The translations under genes were made by a program, and so were the position numbers. A DNA stretch of 64,000 nucleotides. Origin: Albugo candida. Its lineage: Eukaryota > Oomycota > Peronosporomycetes > Albuginales > Albuginaceae. How positions within the stretch are numbered: position 1 is the stretch's first letter; the number at the start of each line of letters is the position of its first letter. The notes under the pieces are model-generated. The model searched no databases. It was given only the letters and a program-made list of their open reading frames with translations, and was not told the DNA's origin. Shown one piece after another: positions 15,440-26,628 of this stretch. The stretch covers positions 1-64,000 of the forward strand of contig CAJNAR010000170.1 of the NCBI GenBank assembly GCA_905220665.1, read 5' to 3'.

Positions 15440-17057
15440 CGTTTTCTATATGGACGGTAATGAAACAGCATAACTTGGGATGGTTGAGTGGAATAAATTA
15501 TCGGATCTCCAAGGTCACAAACACGCGAACATGGTTACACATTTCTTTTCGAAAGGTGACGTGTTTATGGAAGCTTTCTCAGAGAACTTGAGACAGATTG
15601 CAGAATTTGGAAATATTCTAATGCAAGTGGTTAGCTGGGGTCAATACATGACATCTCAAACTCACGTTTCCTGGTCCCTAGTGAAAAAGGAAAAACACGA
15701 TGACTGCAAACTTGGGATGGTCCAGTGGAATAGATGATCGGATCTCCAAGGTCACAAAGACGCGAACATGGTTACACATTTCTTTCCGAAAGGTGACGTG
15801 TTTATGGAAGCTTTCTCAGAGAACTTGAGACAGATTGCAGAATTTGGAAATATTCTAATGCAAGTGGTTTCGCTGGGGTCAATACATGACACCCCAAAAC
15901 TCACGTTTCATGGTCCCTAGTGAAAAAGGAAAAACACGATGACTGCAAACTTGGGATGGTTGAGTGGTCTACGATCAACGTTAGGACATGCTGTGTTCAG
16001 AACCATGATTCTCCCACATAACAATACTGCATATTGAAGCATTAAACATTTTAGACTATCACACAAAGAATGAATGTGCTCCTGACCAGTCTTGCGAGCT
16101 ACGACTTCGCTCTTTCTCTTTTATATACCTGACAAAAACCAACAGTCGTTTTCTATATGGACGGTAATGAAACAGCATAACTTGGGATGGTTGAGTGGAA
16201 TAAATTATCGGATCTCCAAGGTCGCAAACACGCGAACATGGTTACACATTTCTTTTCGAAAGGTGACGTGTTTATGGAAGCTTTCTCAGAGAACTTGAGA
16301 CAGATTGCAGAATTTGGAAATATTCTAATGCAAGTGGTTAGCTGGGGTCAATACATGACATCTCAAACTCACGTTTCCTGGTCCCTAGTGAAAAAGGAAA
16401 AACACGATGACTGCAAACTTGGGATGGTCCAGTGGAATAGATGATCGGATCTCCAAGGTCACAAAGACGCGAACATGGTTACACATTTCTTTTCGAAAGG
16501 TGACGTGTTTATGAAAGCCTTATCAGAGAACTTGAGACAGATTGCAGAATTTCAGATTGTTCTTATGCAAGTGGTTTCGCTGGGGTCAATACATGACACC
16601 CCAAAACTCACGTTTCCTGGTCCCTAGTGAAAAAGGAAAAACACGATGACTGCAAACTTGGGATGGTTGAGTGGTCTACGATCAACGTTAGGACATGCTG
16701 TGTTCAGAACCATGATTCTCCCACATAACAATACTGCATATTGAAGCATTAAACATTTTAGACTATCACACAAAGAATGAATGTGCTCCTGACCAGTCTT
16801 GCGAGCTACGACTTCGCTCTTTCTCTTTTATATACCTGACAAAAACCAACAGTCGTTTTCTATATGGACGGTAATGAAACAGCATATTCAAAACTTAATG
16901 TCCTAACATGTGATAAACAAGGAAAACAAAGTAGCCAAGTGCAAAAAACTACTTTGCACAATACACTTGCGTAGAGCAGTTATATAGTTAATTGGATTGA
17001 CTGATGTTTGAGTCTCTATACGAAATCTAGAAAAAGGTCAGACTCGTTCTATTTTAT
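15440..17057. repeat. Two consecutive 707-bp higher-order satellite units
   Basis: The spacing between equivalent points (15,385 and 16,092) is 707 bp instead of 646. Each unit lacks the usual ATTCAAGACTTAATG...TTTGCAGC stretch. The sequence GAAACAGCATA is joined straight to ACTTGGGATGG (near 15,470 and 16,180), followed by two insert-less 239-bp modules ending in GGTCCAGTGGAATAGATGATCGG. The same 707-bp form recurs near 20,151 and 20,858, showing that a rearranged unit was itself amplified or copied. Confidence 0.85.
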
Positions 17058-18164
17058 TTGCAGCTATGCATGGGATCACATGACAGATCAGCGCATCTTC
17101 AAGGTCACAAAGACGCGAACATGGTTACACATTTCTTTTCGAAAGGTGACGTGTTTATGAAAGCCTTCTCAGAGAACTTGAGACAGATTGCAGAATTTCA
17201 GAATGTTCTTATGCAAGTCGTTTCGCTGGGGCCAATACATGACACCCCAAAACTCACGTTTCCTGGTCCCTAGTGAAAAAAAAAAACACGATGACTGCAA
17301 ACTTGGGATGGTTGAGTGGTCTACGATCAACGTTAGGACATGCTGTGTTCAGAACCATGATTCTCCCACATAACAATACTGCATATTGAAGCATTAAACA
17401 TTTTAGACTATCACACAAAGAATGAATGTGCTCCTGACCAGTCTTGCGAGCTACGACTTCGCTCTTTCTCTTTTATATACCTGACAAAAACCAACAGTCG
17501 TTTTCTATATGGACGGTAATGAAACAGCATATTCAAAACTTAATGTCCTAACATGTGATAAACAAGGAAAACAAAGTAGCCAAGTGCAAAAAACTACTTT
17601 GCACAATACACTTGCGTAGAGCAGTTATATAGTTAATTGGATTGACTGATGTTTGAGTCTCTATACGAAATCTAGAAAAAGGTCAGACTCGTTCTATTTT
17701 ATTTGCAGCTATGCATGGGATCACATGACAGATCAGCGCATCTTCAAGGTCACAAAGACGCGAACATGGTTACACATTTCTTTTCGAAAGGTGACGTGTT
17801 TATGAAAGCCTTCTCAGAGAACTTGAGACAGATTGCAGAATTTCAGATTGTTCTTATGCAAGTGGTTTCGCTGGGGTCAATACATGACACCCCAAAACTC
17901 ATGTTTCCTGGTCCCTAGTGAAAAAGGAAAAACACGATGACTGCAAACTTGGGATGGTTGAGTGGTCTACGATCAACGTTAGGACATGCTGTGTTCAGAA
18001 CCATGATTCTCCCACATAACAATACTGCATATTGAAGCATTAAACATTTTAGACTATCACACAAAGAATGAATGTGCTCCTGACCGGTCTTGCGAGCTAC
18101 GACTTCGCTCTTTCTCTTTTATATACCTGACAAAAACCAACAGTCGTTTTCTATATGGACGGTA

Positions 18165-19526
18165 ATGAAACAGCATAACTTGGGATGGTTGAGTGTAATA
18201 AATTATCGGATCTCCAAGGTCACAAACACGCGAACATGGTTACACATTTCTTTTCGAAACGTGACGTGTTTATGGAAGCTCTCTCAGAGAACTTGAGACA
18301 GATTGTTCTTATGCAAGTCGTTTCGCTGGGGTCAATACATGACACCCTAAAACTCACGTTTCCTGGTCCCTAGTGAAAAAGGAAAAACACGATGACTGCA
18401 AACTTGGGATGGTTGAGTGGTCTACGATCAACGCTAGGACATGCTGTGTTCAGAACCATGATTCTCCCACGTAACAATACTGCATATTGAAGCATTAAAC
18501 ATTTTAGACTATCACACAAAGAATGAATGTGCTCCTGACCAGTCTTGCGAGCTACGACTTCGCTCTTTCTTTTTTATATACCTGACAAAAACCAACAGTC
18601 GTTTTCTATATGGACGGTAATGAAACAGCATATTCAAGACTTAATGTCCTAACATGTGATAAACAAGGAAAACAAAGTAGCCAAGTGCAACAAACTACTT
18701 TGCACAATACACTTGCGTAGAGCAGTTATATAGTTAATTGGATTGACTGATGTTTGAGTCTCTATACGAAATCTAGAAAAAGGTCAGACTCGTTCTATTT
18801 TATTTGCAGCTATGCATGGGATCACATAACAGATCAGCGCATCTTCAAGGTCACAAAGACGCGAACATGGTTACACATTTCTTTCCGAAAGGTGACGTGT
18901 TTATGGAAGCTTTCTCAGAGAACTTGAGACAGATTGCAGAATTTGGAAATATTCAAATGCAAGTGGTTAGCTGGGGTTTATGAAAACCTTCTCAGAGAAC
19001 TTGAGACAGATTGCAGAATTTCAGAATGTTTTTATGGAAGTGGTTTCGCTGGGGTCAATACATGACACCCTAAAACTCACGTTTCCTGGTTCCTAGTGAA
19101 AAAGGAAAAACACGATGACTGCAAACTTGGGATGGTTGAGTGGTCTACGATCAACGCTAGGACATGCTGTGTTCAGAACCATGATTCTCCCACGTAACAA
19201 TACTGCATATTGAAGCATTAAACATTTTAGACTATCACACAAAGAATGAATGTGCTCCTGACCAGTCTTGCGAGCTACGACTTCGCTCTTTGTCTTTTAT
19301 ATACCTGACAAAAACCAACAGTCGTTTTCTATATGGACGGTAATGAAACAGCATATTCAAGACTTTATGTCCTAACATGTGATAACAAAGGAGAACAAAG
19401 TAGCCAAGTGCAACAAACTACTTTGCACAATACACTTGCGTAGAGCAGTTATATAGTTAATTGGATTGACTGATGTTTGAGTCTCTATACGAAATCTAGA
19501 AAAAGGTCAGACTCGTTCTATTTTAT
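18165..19526. repeat. Rearranged and truncated satellite units
   Basis: Near 18,172 the GAAACAGCATA/ACTTGGGATGG junction seen at 15.5 kb occurs again. The module after it is shortened: AGACAGATT jumps to GTTCTTATGC near 18,300, losing the GCAGAATTT segment. Near 18,966-18,984 the GTTAGCTGGGG/TTTATGAAA junction of the 5.8-kb compound unit reappears. These are repeated break-and-join points inside the array. Confidence 0.8.
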
Positions 19527-21822
19527 TTGCAGCTATGCATGGGATCACATGACAGATCAGCGCATCTTCAAGGTCACAAAGACGCGAACATGGTTACACA
19601 TTTCTTTTCAAAAGGTGACGTGTTTATGGAAGCTTTCTCAGAGAACTTGAGACAGATTGCAGAATTTCAGAATGTTCTTATGCAAGTCGTTTCGCTGGGG
19701 TCAATACATGACATCTCAAACTCACGTTTCCTGGTCCCTAGTGAAAAAAGAAAAACACGATGACTGCAAACTTGGGATGGTCGAGTGGAATAGATTATCG
19801 GATCTCCAAGGTCACAAAGACGCGAACATGGTTACACATTTCTTTCCGAAAGGTGACGTGTTTATGAAAGCCTTCTCAGAGAACTTGAGACAGATTGCAG
19901 AATTTCAGAATGTTCTTATGCAAGTGGTTTCGCTGGGGTCAGTACATGACATCTCAAACTCACGTTTCCTGGTCCCTAGTGAAAAAGGAAAAACACGATG
20001 ACTGCAAACTTGGGATGGTTGAGTGGTCTACGATCAACGTTAGGACATGCTGTGTTCAGAACCATGATTCTCCCACATAACAATACTGCATATTGAAGCA
20101 TTAAACATTTTAGACTATCACACAAAGAATGAATGTGCTCCTGACCAGTCTTGCGAGCTACGACTTCGCTCTTTCTCTTTTATATACCTGACAAAAACCA
20201 ACAGTCGTTTTCTATATGGACGGTAATGAAACAGCATAACTTGGGATGGTTGAGTGTAATAAATTATCGGATCTCCAAGGTCACAAACACGCGAACATGG
20301 TTACACATTTCTTTTCGAAAGGTGACGTGTTTATGGAAGCTTTCTCAGAGAACTTGAGACAGATTGCAGAATTTGGAAATATTCTAATGCAAGTGGTTAG
20401 CTGGGGTCAATACATGACATCTCAAACTCACGTTTCCTGGTCCCTAGTGAAAAAGGAAAAACACGATGACTGCAAACTTGGGATGGTCCAGTGGAATAGA
20501 TGATCGGATCTCCAAGGTCACAAAGACGCGAACATGGTTACACATTTCTTTCCGAAAGGTGACGTGTTTATGGAAGCTTTCTCAGAGAACTGGAGACAGA
20601 TTGCAGAATTTGGAAATATTCTAATGCAAGTGGTTTCGCTGGGGTCAATACATGACACCCCAAAACTCACGTTTCATGGTCCCTAGTGAAAAAGGAAAAA
20701 CACGATGACTGCAAACTTGGGATGGTTGAGTGGTCTACGATCAACGTTAGGACATGCTGTGTTCAGAACCATGATTCTCCCACATAACAATACTGCATAT
20801 TGAAGCATTAAACATTTTAGACTATCACACAAAGAATGAATGTGCTCCTGACCAGTCTTGCGAGCTACGACTTCGCTCTTTCTCTTTTATATACCTGACA
20901 AAAACCAACAGTCGTTTTCTATATGGACGGTAATGAAACAGCATAACTTGGGATGGTTGAGTGGAATAAATTATCGGATCTCCAAGGTCACAAACACGCG
21001 AACATGGTTACACATTTCTTTTCGAAAGGTGACGTGTTTATGGAAGCTTTCTCAGAGAACTTGAGACAGATTGCAGAATTTGGAAATATTCTAATGCAAG
21101 TGGTTAGCTGGGGTCAATACATGACATCTCAAACTCACGTTTCCTGGTCCCTAGTGAAAAAGGAAAAACACGATGACTGCAAACTTGGGATGGTCCAGTG
21201 GAATAGATGATCGGATCTCCAAGGTCACAAAGACGCGAGCATGGTTACACATTTCTTTCCGAAAGGTGACGTGTTTATGGAAGCTTTCTCAGAGAACTGG
21301 AGACAGATTGCAGAATCTGGGAATATTCTAGTGCAAGTGGTTTCGCTGGGGCCAATACATGACATCTCAAACTCACGTTTCCTGGTCCCTAGTGAAAAAG
21401 GAAAAACACGATGACTGCAAACTTGGGATGGTTGAGTGGTCTACGATCAACGTTAGGACATGCTGTGTTCAGAACCATGATTCTCCCACATAACAATACT
21501 GCATATTGAAGCATTAAACATTTTAGACTATCACACAAAGAATGAATGTGCTCCTGACCAGTCTTGCGAGCTACGACTTCGCTCTTTGTCTTTTATATAC
21601 CTGACAAAAACCAACAGTCGTTTTCTATATGGACGGTAATGAAACAGCATATTCAAGACTTAATGTCCTAACATGTGATAACAAAGGAGAACAAAGTAGC
21701 CAAGTGCAACAAACTACTTTGCACAATACACTTGCGTAGAGCAGTTATATAGTTAATTGGATTGACTGATGTTTGAGTCTCTATACGAAATCTAGAAAAA
21801 GGTCAGACTCGTTCTATTTTAT
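19527..21822. repeat. Block of 239-bp modules and 707-bp units
   Basis: This 2.3-kb stretch has no normal anchor between 19,527 and 21,823. It contains an insert-less junction (GGTCGAGTGGAATAGATTATC, near 19,780) followed by two 707-bp units (equivalent points 20,151 and 20,858), each with two insert-less modules. A few bases are private to this block, such as AACTGGAGACAG near 20,589 and 21,296 and AATCTGGGAATATT near 21,315, the last shared with 22,610. Confidence 0.8.
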
Positions 21823-22689
21823 TTGCAGCTATGCATGGGATCACATGACAGATCAGCGCATCTTCAAGGTCACAAAGACGCGAACATGGTTACACATTTC
21901 TTTTCGAAAGGTGACGTGTTTATGAAAGCCTTCTCAGAGAACTTGAGACAGATTGCAGAATTTCAGATTGTTCTTATGCAAGTGGTTTCGCTGGGGTCAA
22001 TACATGACACCCCAAAACTCATGTTTCCTGGTCCCTAGTGAAAAAGGAAAAACACGATGACTGCAAACTTGGGATGGTTTAGTGGTCTACGATCAACGTT
22101 AGGACATGCTGTGTTCAGAACCATGATTCTCCCACATAACAATACTGCATATTGAAGCATTAAACATTTTAGACTATCACACAAAGAATGAATGTGCTCC
22201 TGACCAGTCTTGCGAGCTACGACTTCGCTCTTTCTCTTTTATATACCTGACAAAAACCAACAGTCGTTTTCTATATGGACGGTTATGAAACAGCATATTC
22301 AAGACTTAATGTCCTAACATGTGATAAACAAGGAAAACAAAGTAGCCAAGTGCAACAAACTACTTTGCACAATACACTTGCGTAGAGCAGTTATATAGTT
22401 AATTGGATTGACTGATGTTTGAGTCTCTATACGAAATCTAGAAAAAGGTCAGACTCGTTCTATTTTATTTGCAGCTATGCATGGGATCACATAACAGATC
22501 AGCGCATCTTCAAGGTCACAAAGACGCGAACATGGTTACACATTTCTTTTCGAAAGGTGACGTGTTTATGGAAGCTTTCTCAGAGAGCTTGAGACAGATT
22601 GCAGAATCTGGGAATATTCTAATGCAAGTGGTTAGCTGGGGTCAATATATTACATCCCAAACTCACGTTTCCTGTTCCCTAGTGAAAAA

Positions 22690-23150
22690 GGAACAACACG
22701 ATGACTGCAAACTTGGAATGGTCGAGTGGAATAGATTATCGGATCTCCAAGGTCACAAAGACGCGAACATGGTTACACATTTCTTTTCGAAAGGTGACGT
22801 GTTTATGGAAGCTTTCTCAGAGAACTTGAGACAGATCGCAGATTTTGGGAATATTTTAATGCAAGTGGTTTCGCTGGGGTCAATACATGACATCTCAAAC
22901 TCACGTTTCCTGGTCCCTAGTGAAAAAGGAAAAACACGATGAGTGCAAAGTTGGGATGGTCGAGTGGAATAGATGATCGGATCTCCAAGGTCACAAAGAC
23001 GCGAACATGGTTACACGTTTCTTTTCGAAAGGTGACGTGTTTATGGAAGCTTTCTCAGAGAAACTGAGACAGATTGCAGAATTTTCAAATATTTTAATGC
23101 AAGTGGTTTTTCGCTGGTCAATATATGACATCCGTATTTTACGTTTCCTG
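22690..23150. repeat. Decayed right edge of the satellite, insert-less 239-bp modules
   Basis: From about 22,690 the array no longer contains full 646-bp units but consecutive ~240-bp modules joined by GTCGAGTGGAATAGAT(T/G)ATCGG. Divergence rises outward: ACAGATCGCAGATTTTGGG near 22,835, ATTTTCAAATATT near 23,080, then a gapped ATATATGACATCCGTATTTTACG near 23,125. The last recognisable trace is the weakened GTTGGGATAGTAGAGTTGTCTACG near 23,183. Edge decay like this is expected where unequal exchange no longer homogenises repeats. Confidence 0.85.
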
Positions 23151-23339
23151 GTTCCTTAGTGGAGAAACACGATGATAGCACAGTTGGGATAGTAGAGTTG
23201 TCTACGTTCAAACTAAACTGATCTTCGATCGATTGGTTTTGTGGCTAACCTGATTTCGTGAATGAAGAAATATTTATCAAGTCATGTCGATAGTTCAAAG
23301 ACTCTACCAACGAAAGATGCCATCGAATTAGCGGAGTGA

Positions 23340-23712
23340 AAAGTAAATAACGTGAGAGCTTTGGCGATTTTTTGACGATGCTGAGCCCACTATTTTAGAC
23401 AATGGTGCGTACAGCACGTAGCGCGAATCATCTATGGGATACTCTTCAGGGTTTTTCGTTCGGAAGAGTATGAACAAGAAGGTTCAACTAAGAAGACAAC
23501 GACCTGAATTTAAGATGGTCAAAGCACAGAATCTAGTCGACCACTTGATGAATCTGGATGAATTAGTACTGAATATGGGTGCGATCGAAGACCCAATCAC
23601 CAAAGACGAAGCACTTGTGATACTACTTGGAAGTCTGACCGAAGAATATCAGCATATTGCAAGAATCATTTTCGAAAAAAACAAAAATATTATTTATTTT
23701 TTATTAAAATGA
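23340..23712 (+). pseudogene. Copia A gag remnant
   Basis: The open part from 23,434 encodes a Copia-type gag (UBN2-like) segment: FFVRKSMNKKVQLRRQ, followed by LVDHLMNLDELVLNMGAI and ALVILLGSLTEEYQHI. This corresponds to the usual LNNKLNLRRQ...VKDHINRF...GAP...LL.SLP.EY pattern of capsid-like gag. Upstream, frame-shifted codons from about 23,355 read ALAIF and then EPTILDN, the preceding helix. The frame ends at a stop soon after, and the zinc-knuckle region is unrecognisable. Confidence 0.75.
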
Positions 23713-24084
23713 AACTCTTTTTTAAACATGCGCAATGTCGACCTATTATGAGCCAAATCGGTTTTACAACGTGAATGGAGAAATATCCAGAGGAACGAGA
23801 GTAATGAAGTAGCGCTGAAGGCAAAGAAAGTGAAGTACAAGCAGGAAACAAATCGAAAGAAGAAGGCAGAATGTTTTTCAATGGACGGTGTTTTCATTAT
23901 AACTAGCGTAGACATCGACAGAATGATTGCAGACAAAAGGCCTCGAGCAATCAAGAAAGCAAAACTGAACAACACGGTGCGCATGCATTTATGGCAGTCC
24001 AAAATCAAACAACTTAGTCTTCCCGACAGCAGAGCGAGCAGTCGTATTGATTTCGTTAAACGTGATTTGAAAGTATCAAGCTTC

Positions 24085-24300
24085 TTGACCACCCCATTCA
24101 AATTTCGATTTCAAATGGCACTTCAGTTGAAGCAATTGGCATTGGTACAGTACCCATAACGCTTACAAATGGAGAACGAGTAATCATAAATGACGCTCGG
24201 TTTGTTCCGAATATGGATCGACGTCTTTTATTGATTGCGGCACTGGTTTCGAAAGAGTTGAAGGTATTTTTTGTCGATAATTGGTGCGATGTTTCAAGCT
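24085..24300 (+). pseudogene. Copia A aspartic protease region remnant
   Basis: One frame reads ISISNGTSVEAIGIGTVPIT, then NGERVIINDARFVPNMDRRLLLIAALV. This matches the part of Copia protease after the active site (I.V.NG..V...G.GTV, ...VL.VP.L..NLLS). The catalytic D[ST]G itself cannot be read because of frame disruption near 24,000-24,080. Confidence 0.65.
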
Positions 24301-24418
24301 CAAGAGTTCCAATCGTTAGAGTCCCTACTAGTGGAAAATGTACAGGCTTGATGAATCACCCGGAACGTCGAAAGATCAAGCAATGCTAGCAACTGTGGGA
24401 TTTGGTGATCAATCTCAA

Positions 24419-25260
24419 AGAATTGAAGTATGGCATGCTCGTCTTGGTCATTTTCCAGAAACGAAAATCAATGAATTGGGCAAATGTGGTAGTTAGCACA
24501 AACCTCTGGTCTCGATAATACCAATGAAGATGTATGCAGTGGATGTGCCAAAGGCCGGTTAACAGTGAAGCCATCTTTGAAAATGATCGTAAAGCGGCCA
24601 AATACGAATGAATTATTGCAGCTTGTCCATAGTGACGTCATGGGACCGATGACACCAAGTTCTTCTGGTGGCTCAAAATATGTCGTGACATCTCTCGATG
24701 ATTGTTCAAGATATATGAACGTGTATTCCTTAAAACCTAAGTTGGAAGCTGTGTACTATTTCGTTTAATACAAGTCGATGATGGAGTGACAAGTTGGAAA
24801 GAAAATGAAATGCATCCGGACCGATATCGGCAAGGAATATATCAACGGTTAATTTTGCGCGAATGGAGGAAGAATGGAATCATACACCAGACTAAAGTTC
24901 CGTCTTCCCCGAAACAAAATAGTCTAGCTGAACGGATGGACAGAACAATTATGGGGAGAGCAAGGACCATGTTAGAATACAAATGTGTTGAAAAGAAATG
25001 GTGGACGGATGAAAAAAAACACTGCTGCCTGTATTACAAATCGATTACCCAATAGTTACGAGCAGCCATGAGACCAATGGATGTATGCTCGGTATCAAGC
25101 CGGATATTGGTCATTTTCGAGTATTCGGTTCTGATGGATATGCATATGTTGATGAATCGAAGAGGAATAAACTTCAGAAAAAAGCTTATGCTAGCTTATT
25201 TTTAGGATACACGAACAATTCGAAAGGTTATAGCGTGCACAACAAGGAATCCGGGTAAGT
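24419..25260 (+). pseudogene. Copia A integrase remnant
   Basis: Domains in order: GAG-pre-integrase RIEVWHARLGHF (24,419); the zinc-binding CSGCAKGR (~24,535); the catalytic core with the first Asp in HSDVMGPM (~24,630), the second in RTDIGKEYI (~24,818) and the Glu in NSLAERMDR (~24,925); then the post-core domain HFRVFGSDGYAYVDE...ASLFLGYT (25,115-25,220). The three catalytic residues are preserved, but several stops and frameshifts (for example at 24,496 and 24,765) make it inactive. Integrase would insert the cDNA copy into the genome. Confidence 0.8.
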
Positions 25261-25939
25261 CGAGATTTTAAGAACAGTACAATCATCGGAGTCAATTCAA
25301 GTTAAATACGCTGAAGTGTCCGATGGTAACATAAAAGCCCATGCGAATTATCATGACATGGAGAGCGAGGATAATTAGGATGATGAAAGTCCAGGTCAAT
25401 TTCGAGCAGATCGTGTTGGTGATCTCGAAGATATTTCAATCGATGGTCGGTGAAGATGAGAGAAACCCAGTAAGAGCAAAGAATCACTCAATGACTTAGT
25501 ATGATGACAGCTGGATGGCAATTGTCGACTTTCGTGAATGCTAAACTCCGCATTCTGGTAATTACGATCTATTAATTTCACAACATGCTCATACTATTGT
25601 GCTGAGAGGGAGATTTGAACAAAAAACTGAGCATTATTTATCCACCACAAGTGGACAATCAGCTTGGTAAGTACACAGAGCTTTACCACCTTCTGTACCT
25701 TCCGATGGGATAGTTCCGCATGGTAGGATTGAGAATGATACACTTGATAAAGACCATTGAGAATCAAAACGACGTCGAATTACTCAAAAGAACTCATGTA
25801 TCACACATGGAAACCCAGAGACGCATTCGAAAGCTATCGAAACCCACGACAGCAAAAATTGGAAGCTCTTTAGTCTTAGCTGTCTTCTTTAAAATCGAAA
25901 CGACATAGCAATTGACGAATTCACCCTCGCAGGTATCTT

Positions 25940-26628
25940 TACAATCAAGCTTGATATACACGGAAAGATGGAGCGATACAAAGCTCGTCTTGTTTCAGAA
26001 GGGTTTCGTTAGATTCCAGATATTGACTACAAGGCACCCTATTCACGTGCTTTCATTATAAACTCAGTTCGAGTCTTTTATGCGTTATGCTACCAGCTCG
26101 GGTACAAAATAAATCACTATGATGTGGACACAGCTTTTCTGAATGGATACCTCGACGAAGAAGTTTACATGTGGCCTCCACATGGTTTCAACATGAGCCT
26201 GGAAAGGTATGCAAATCGAAACGAAGTATAATGGTTTGAAGCAGGCATCCGTCATAAGGTACGGAACTATTCCTGACGTATTCGTGGATCAGATCAAGTT
26301 CAAGTATTGTTTTTTCGACGCTTGCATCTTTGTTCGAAGACACCAAGAAGGAAGTATTTTCATTGCACTTTATGTGGATGATATGCGGATTGCAGCCAAA
26401 TCAAGGAAAACGATACAAACGATTCAGCATCATCTTCAAAACTGTTTAGACTAAAGGGTTTGGGTACAGTACGATTTATTATTGGATTAGATTATCTGAC
26501 ATACTCAAATCACATCATCTCCTTTATACAATCCGAGCGTTCTTGGACAAAGATTGACCAAATGCAATGAAAACAGACCAAGATATGCAAACGCGACCAT
26601 ATCGTTCACTTAATTGAGCATTTTTATA
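25940..26628 (+). pseudogene. Copia A reverse transcriptase remnant
   Basis: The region reads ERYKARLVSEGF and DIDYKAPYSRAF, then INHYDVDTAFLNGYLDEEVY (carrying the first catalytic Asp). Next come FFDACIFVRR and YVDDM at about 26,370-26,385, the polymerase active-site box. After it, RFIIGLDYL and, just before the MITE, PYRSL. Stops and a frameshift near 26,200-26,260 break it. The domain order is that of Copia RT. Confidence 0.8.

Larger units (their letters stand above)
1..23150. repeat. Large satellite array, ~646-bp tandem unit
   Basis: The same unit recurs head to tail. The anchor reading TTTATTTGCAGCTATGCATG starts its short open frame near 498, 1144, 1788, 2432, 3079, 3723, 4365, 5007, 5651, 6609, 7255, 7901, 8547, 9192, 9838, 10483, 11128, 11774, 12420, 13064, 13709, 14354, 14998, 17058, 17703, 18804, 19527, 21823 and 22469. 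Most spacings are 642-647 bp, and the irregular ones are compound variants listed separately. Neighbouring units differ by a few substitutions and 1-3 bp indels, and variants are shared between distant units (for example TTTGGAAATATT versus TTTCAGAATGTT, CACCCC versus CATCTC), which is the pattern of concerted evolution. The array enters at the left window edge, so its full length is unknown. A ~71-codon open frame appears in most units but is frameshifted in several, so I do not treat it as a gene. A centromeric, pericentromeric or subtelomeric satellite is the likely identity; function is inferred only. Confidence 0.97.
23200..26628 (+). mobile_element. Decayed Copia retrotransposon A, 5' portion
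   Basis: A + strand Copia remnant abuts the satellite. Order seen: gag (23,340-23,712), protease-like region (24,085-24,290), GAG-pre-integrase and integrase (24,420-25,060), the post-integrase region (25,110-25,260) and reverse transcriptase (25,940-26,450). The next stretch encodes PYRSL, the start of the RT/RNase H connection, where the 813-bp MITE interrupts it. Frames change repeatedly and stops are frequent. No 5' LTR was recognised before gag, so the 5' end is truncated at or near the satellite border. The element resumes at 27,450. Confidence 0.85.

Noticed and set aside
498..22942. Recurring ~71-codon + strand frame (QLCMGSHNRSAHLQGHK...) in most satellite units, some fused to 157 codons
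   Set aside because: It starts with TTG, is frameshifted in several units (e.g. near 1,260, 1,890 and 14,446), and its variation includes indels not in multiples of three. Open frames repeat simply because the DNA repeats.
1..23150. CRISPR array, 5S rRNA or histone-type gene cluster as explanation for the tandem array
   Set aside because: The unit is 646 bp with no short conserved repeat/variable spacer pattern, no rRNA-like sequence, and no conserved long protein.
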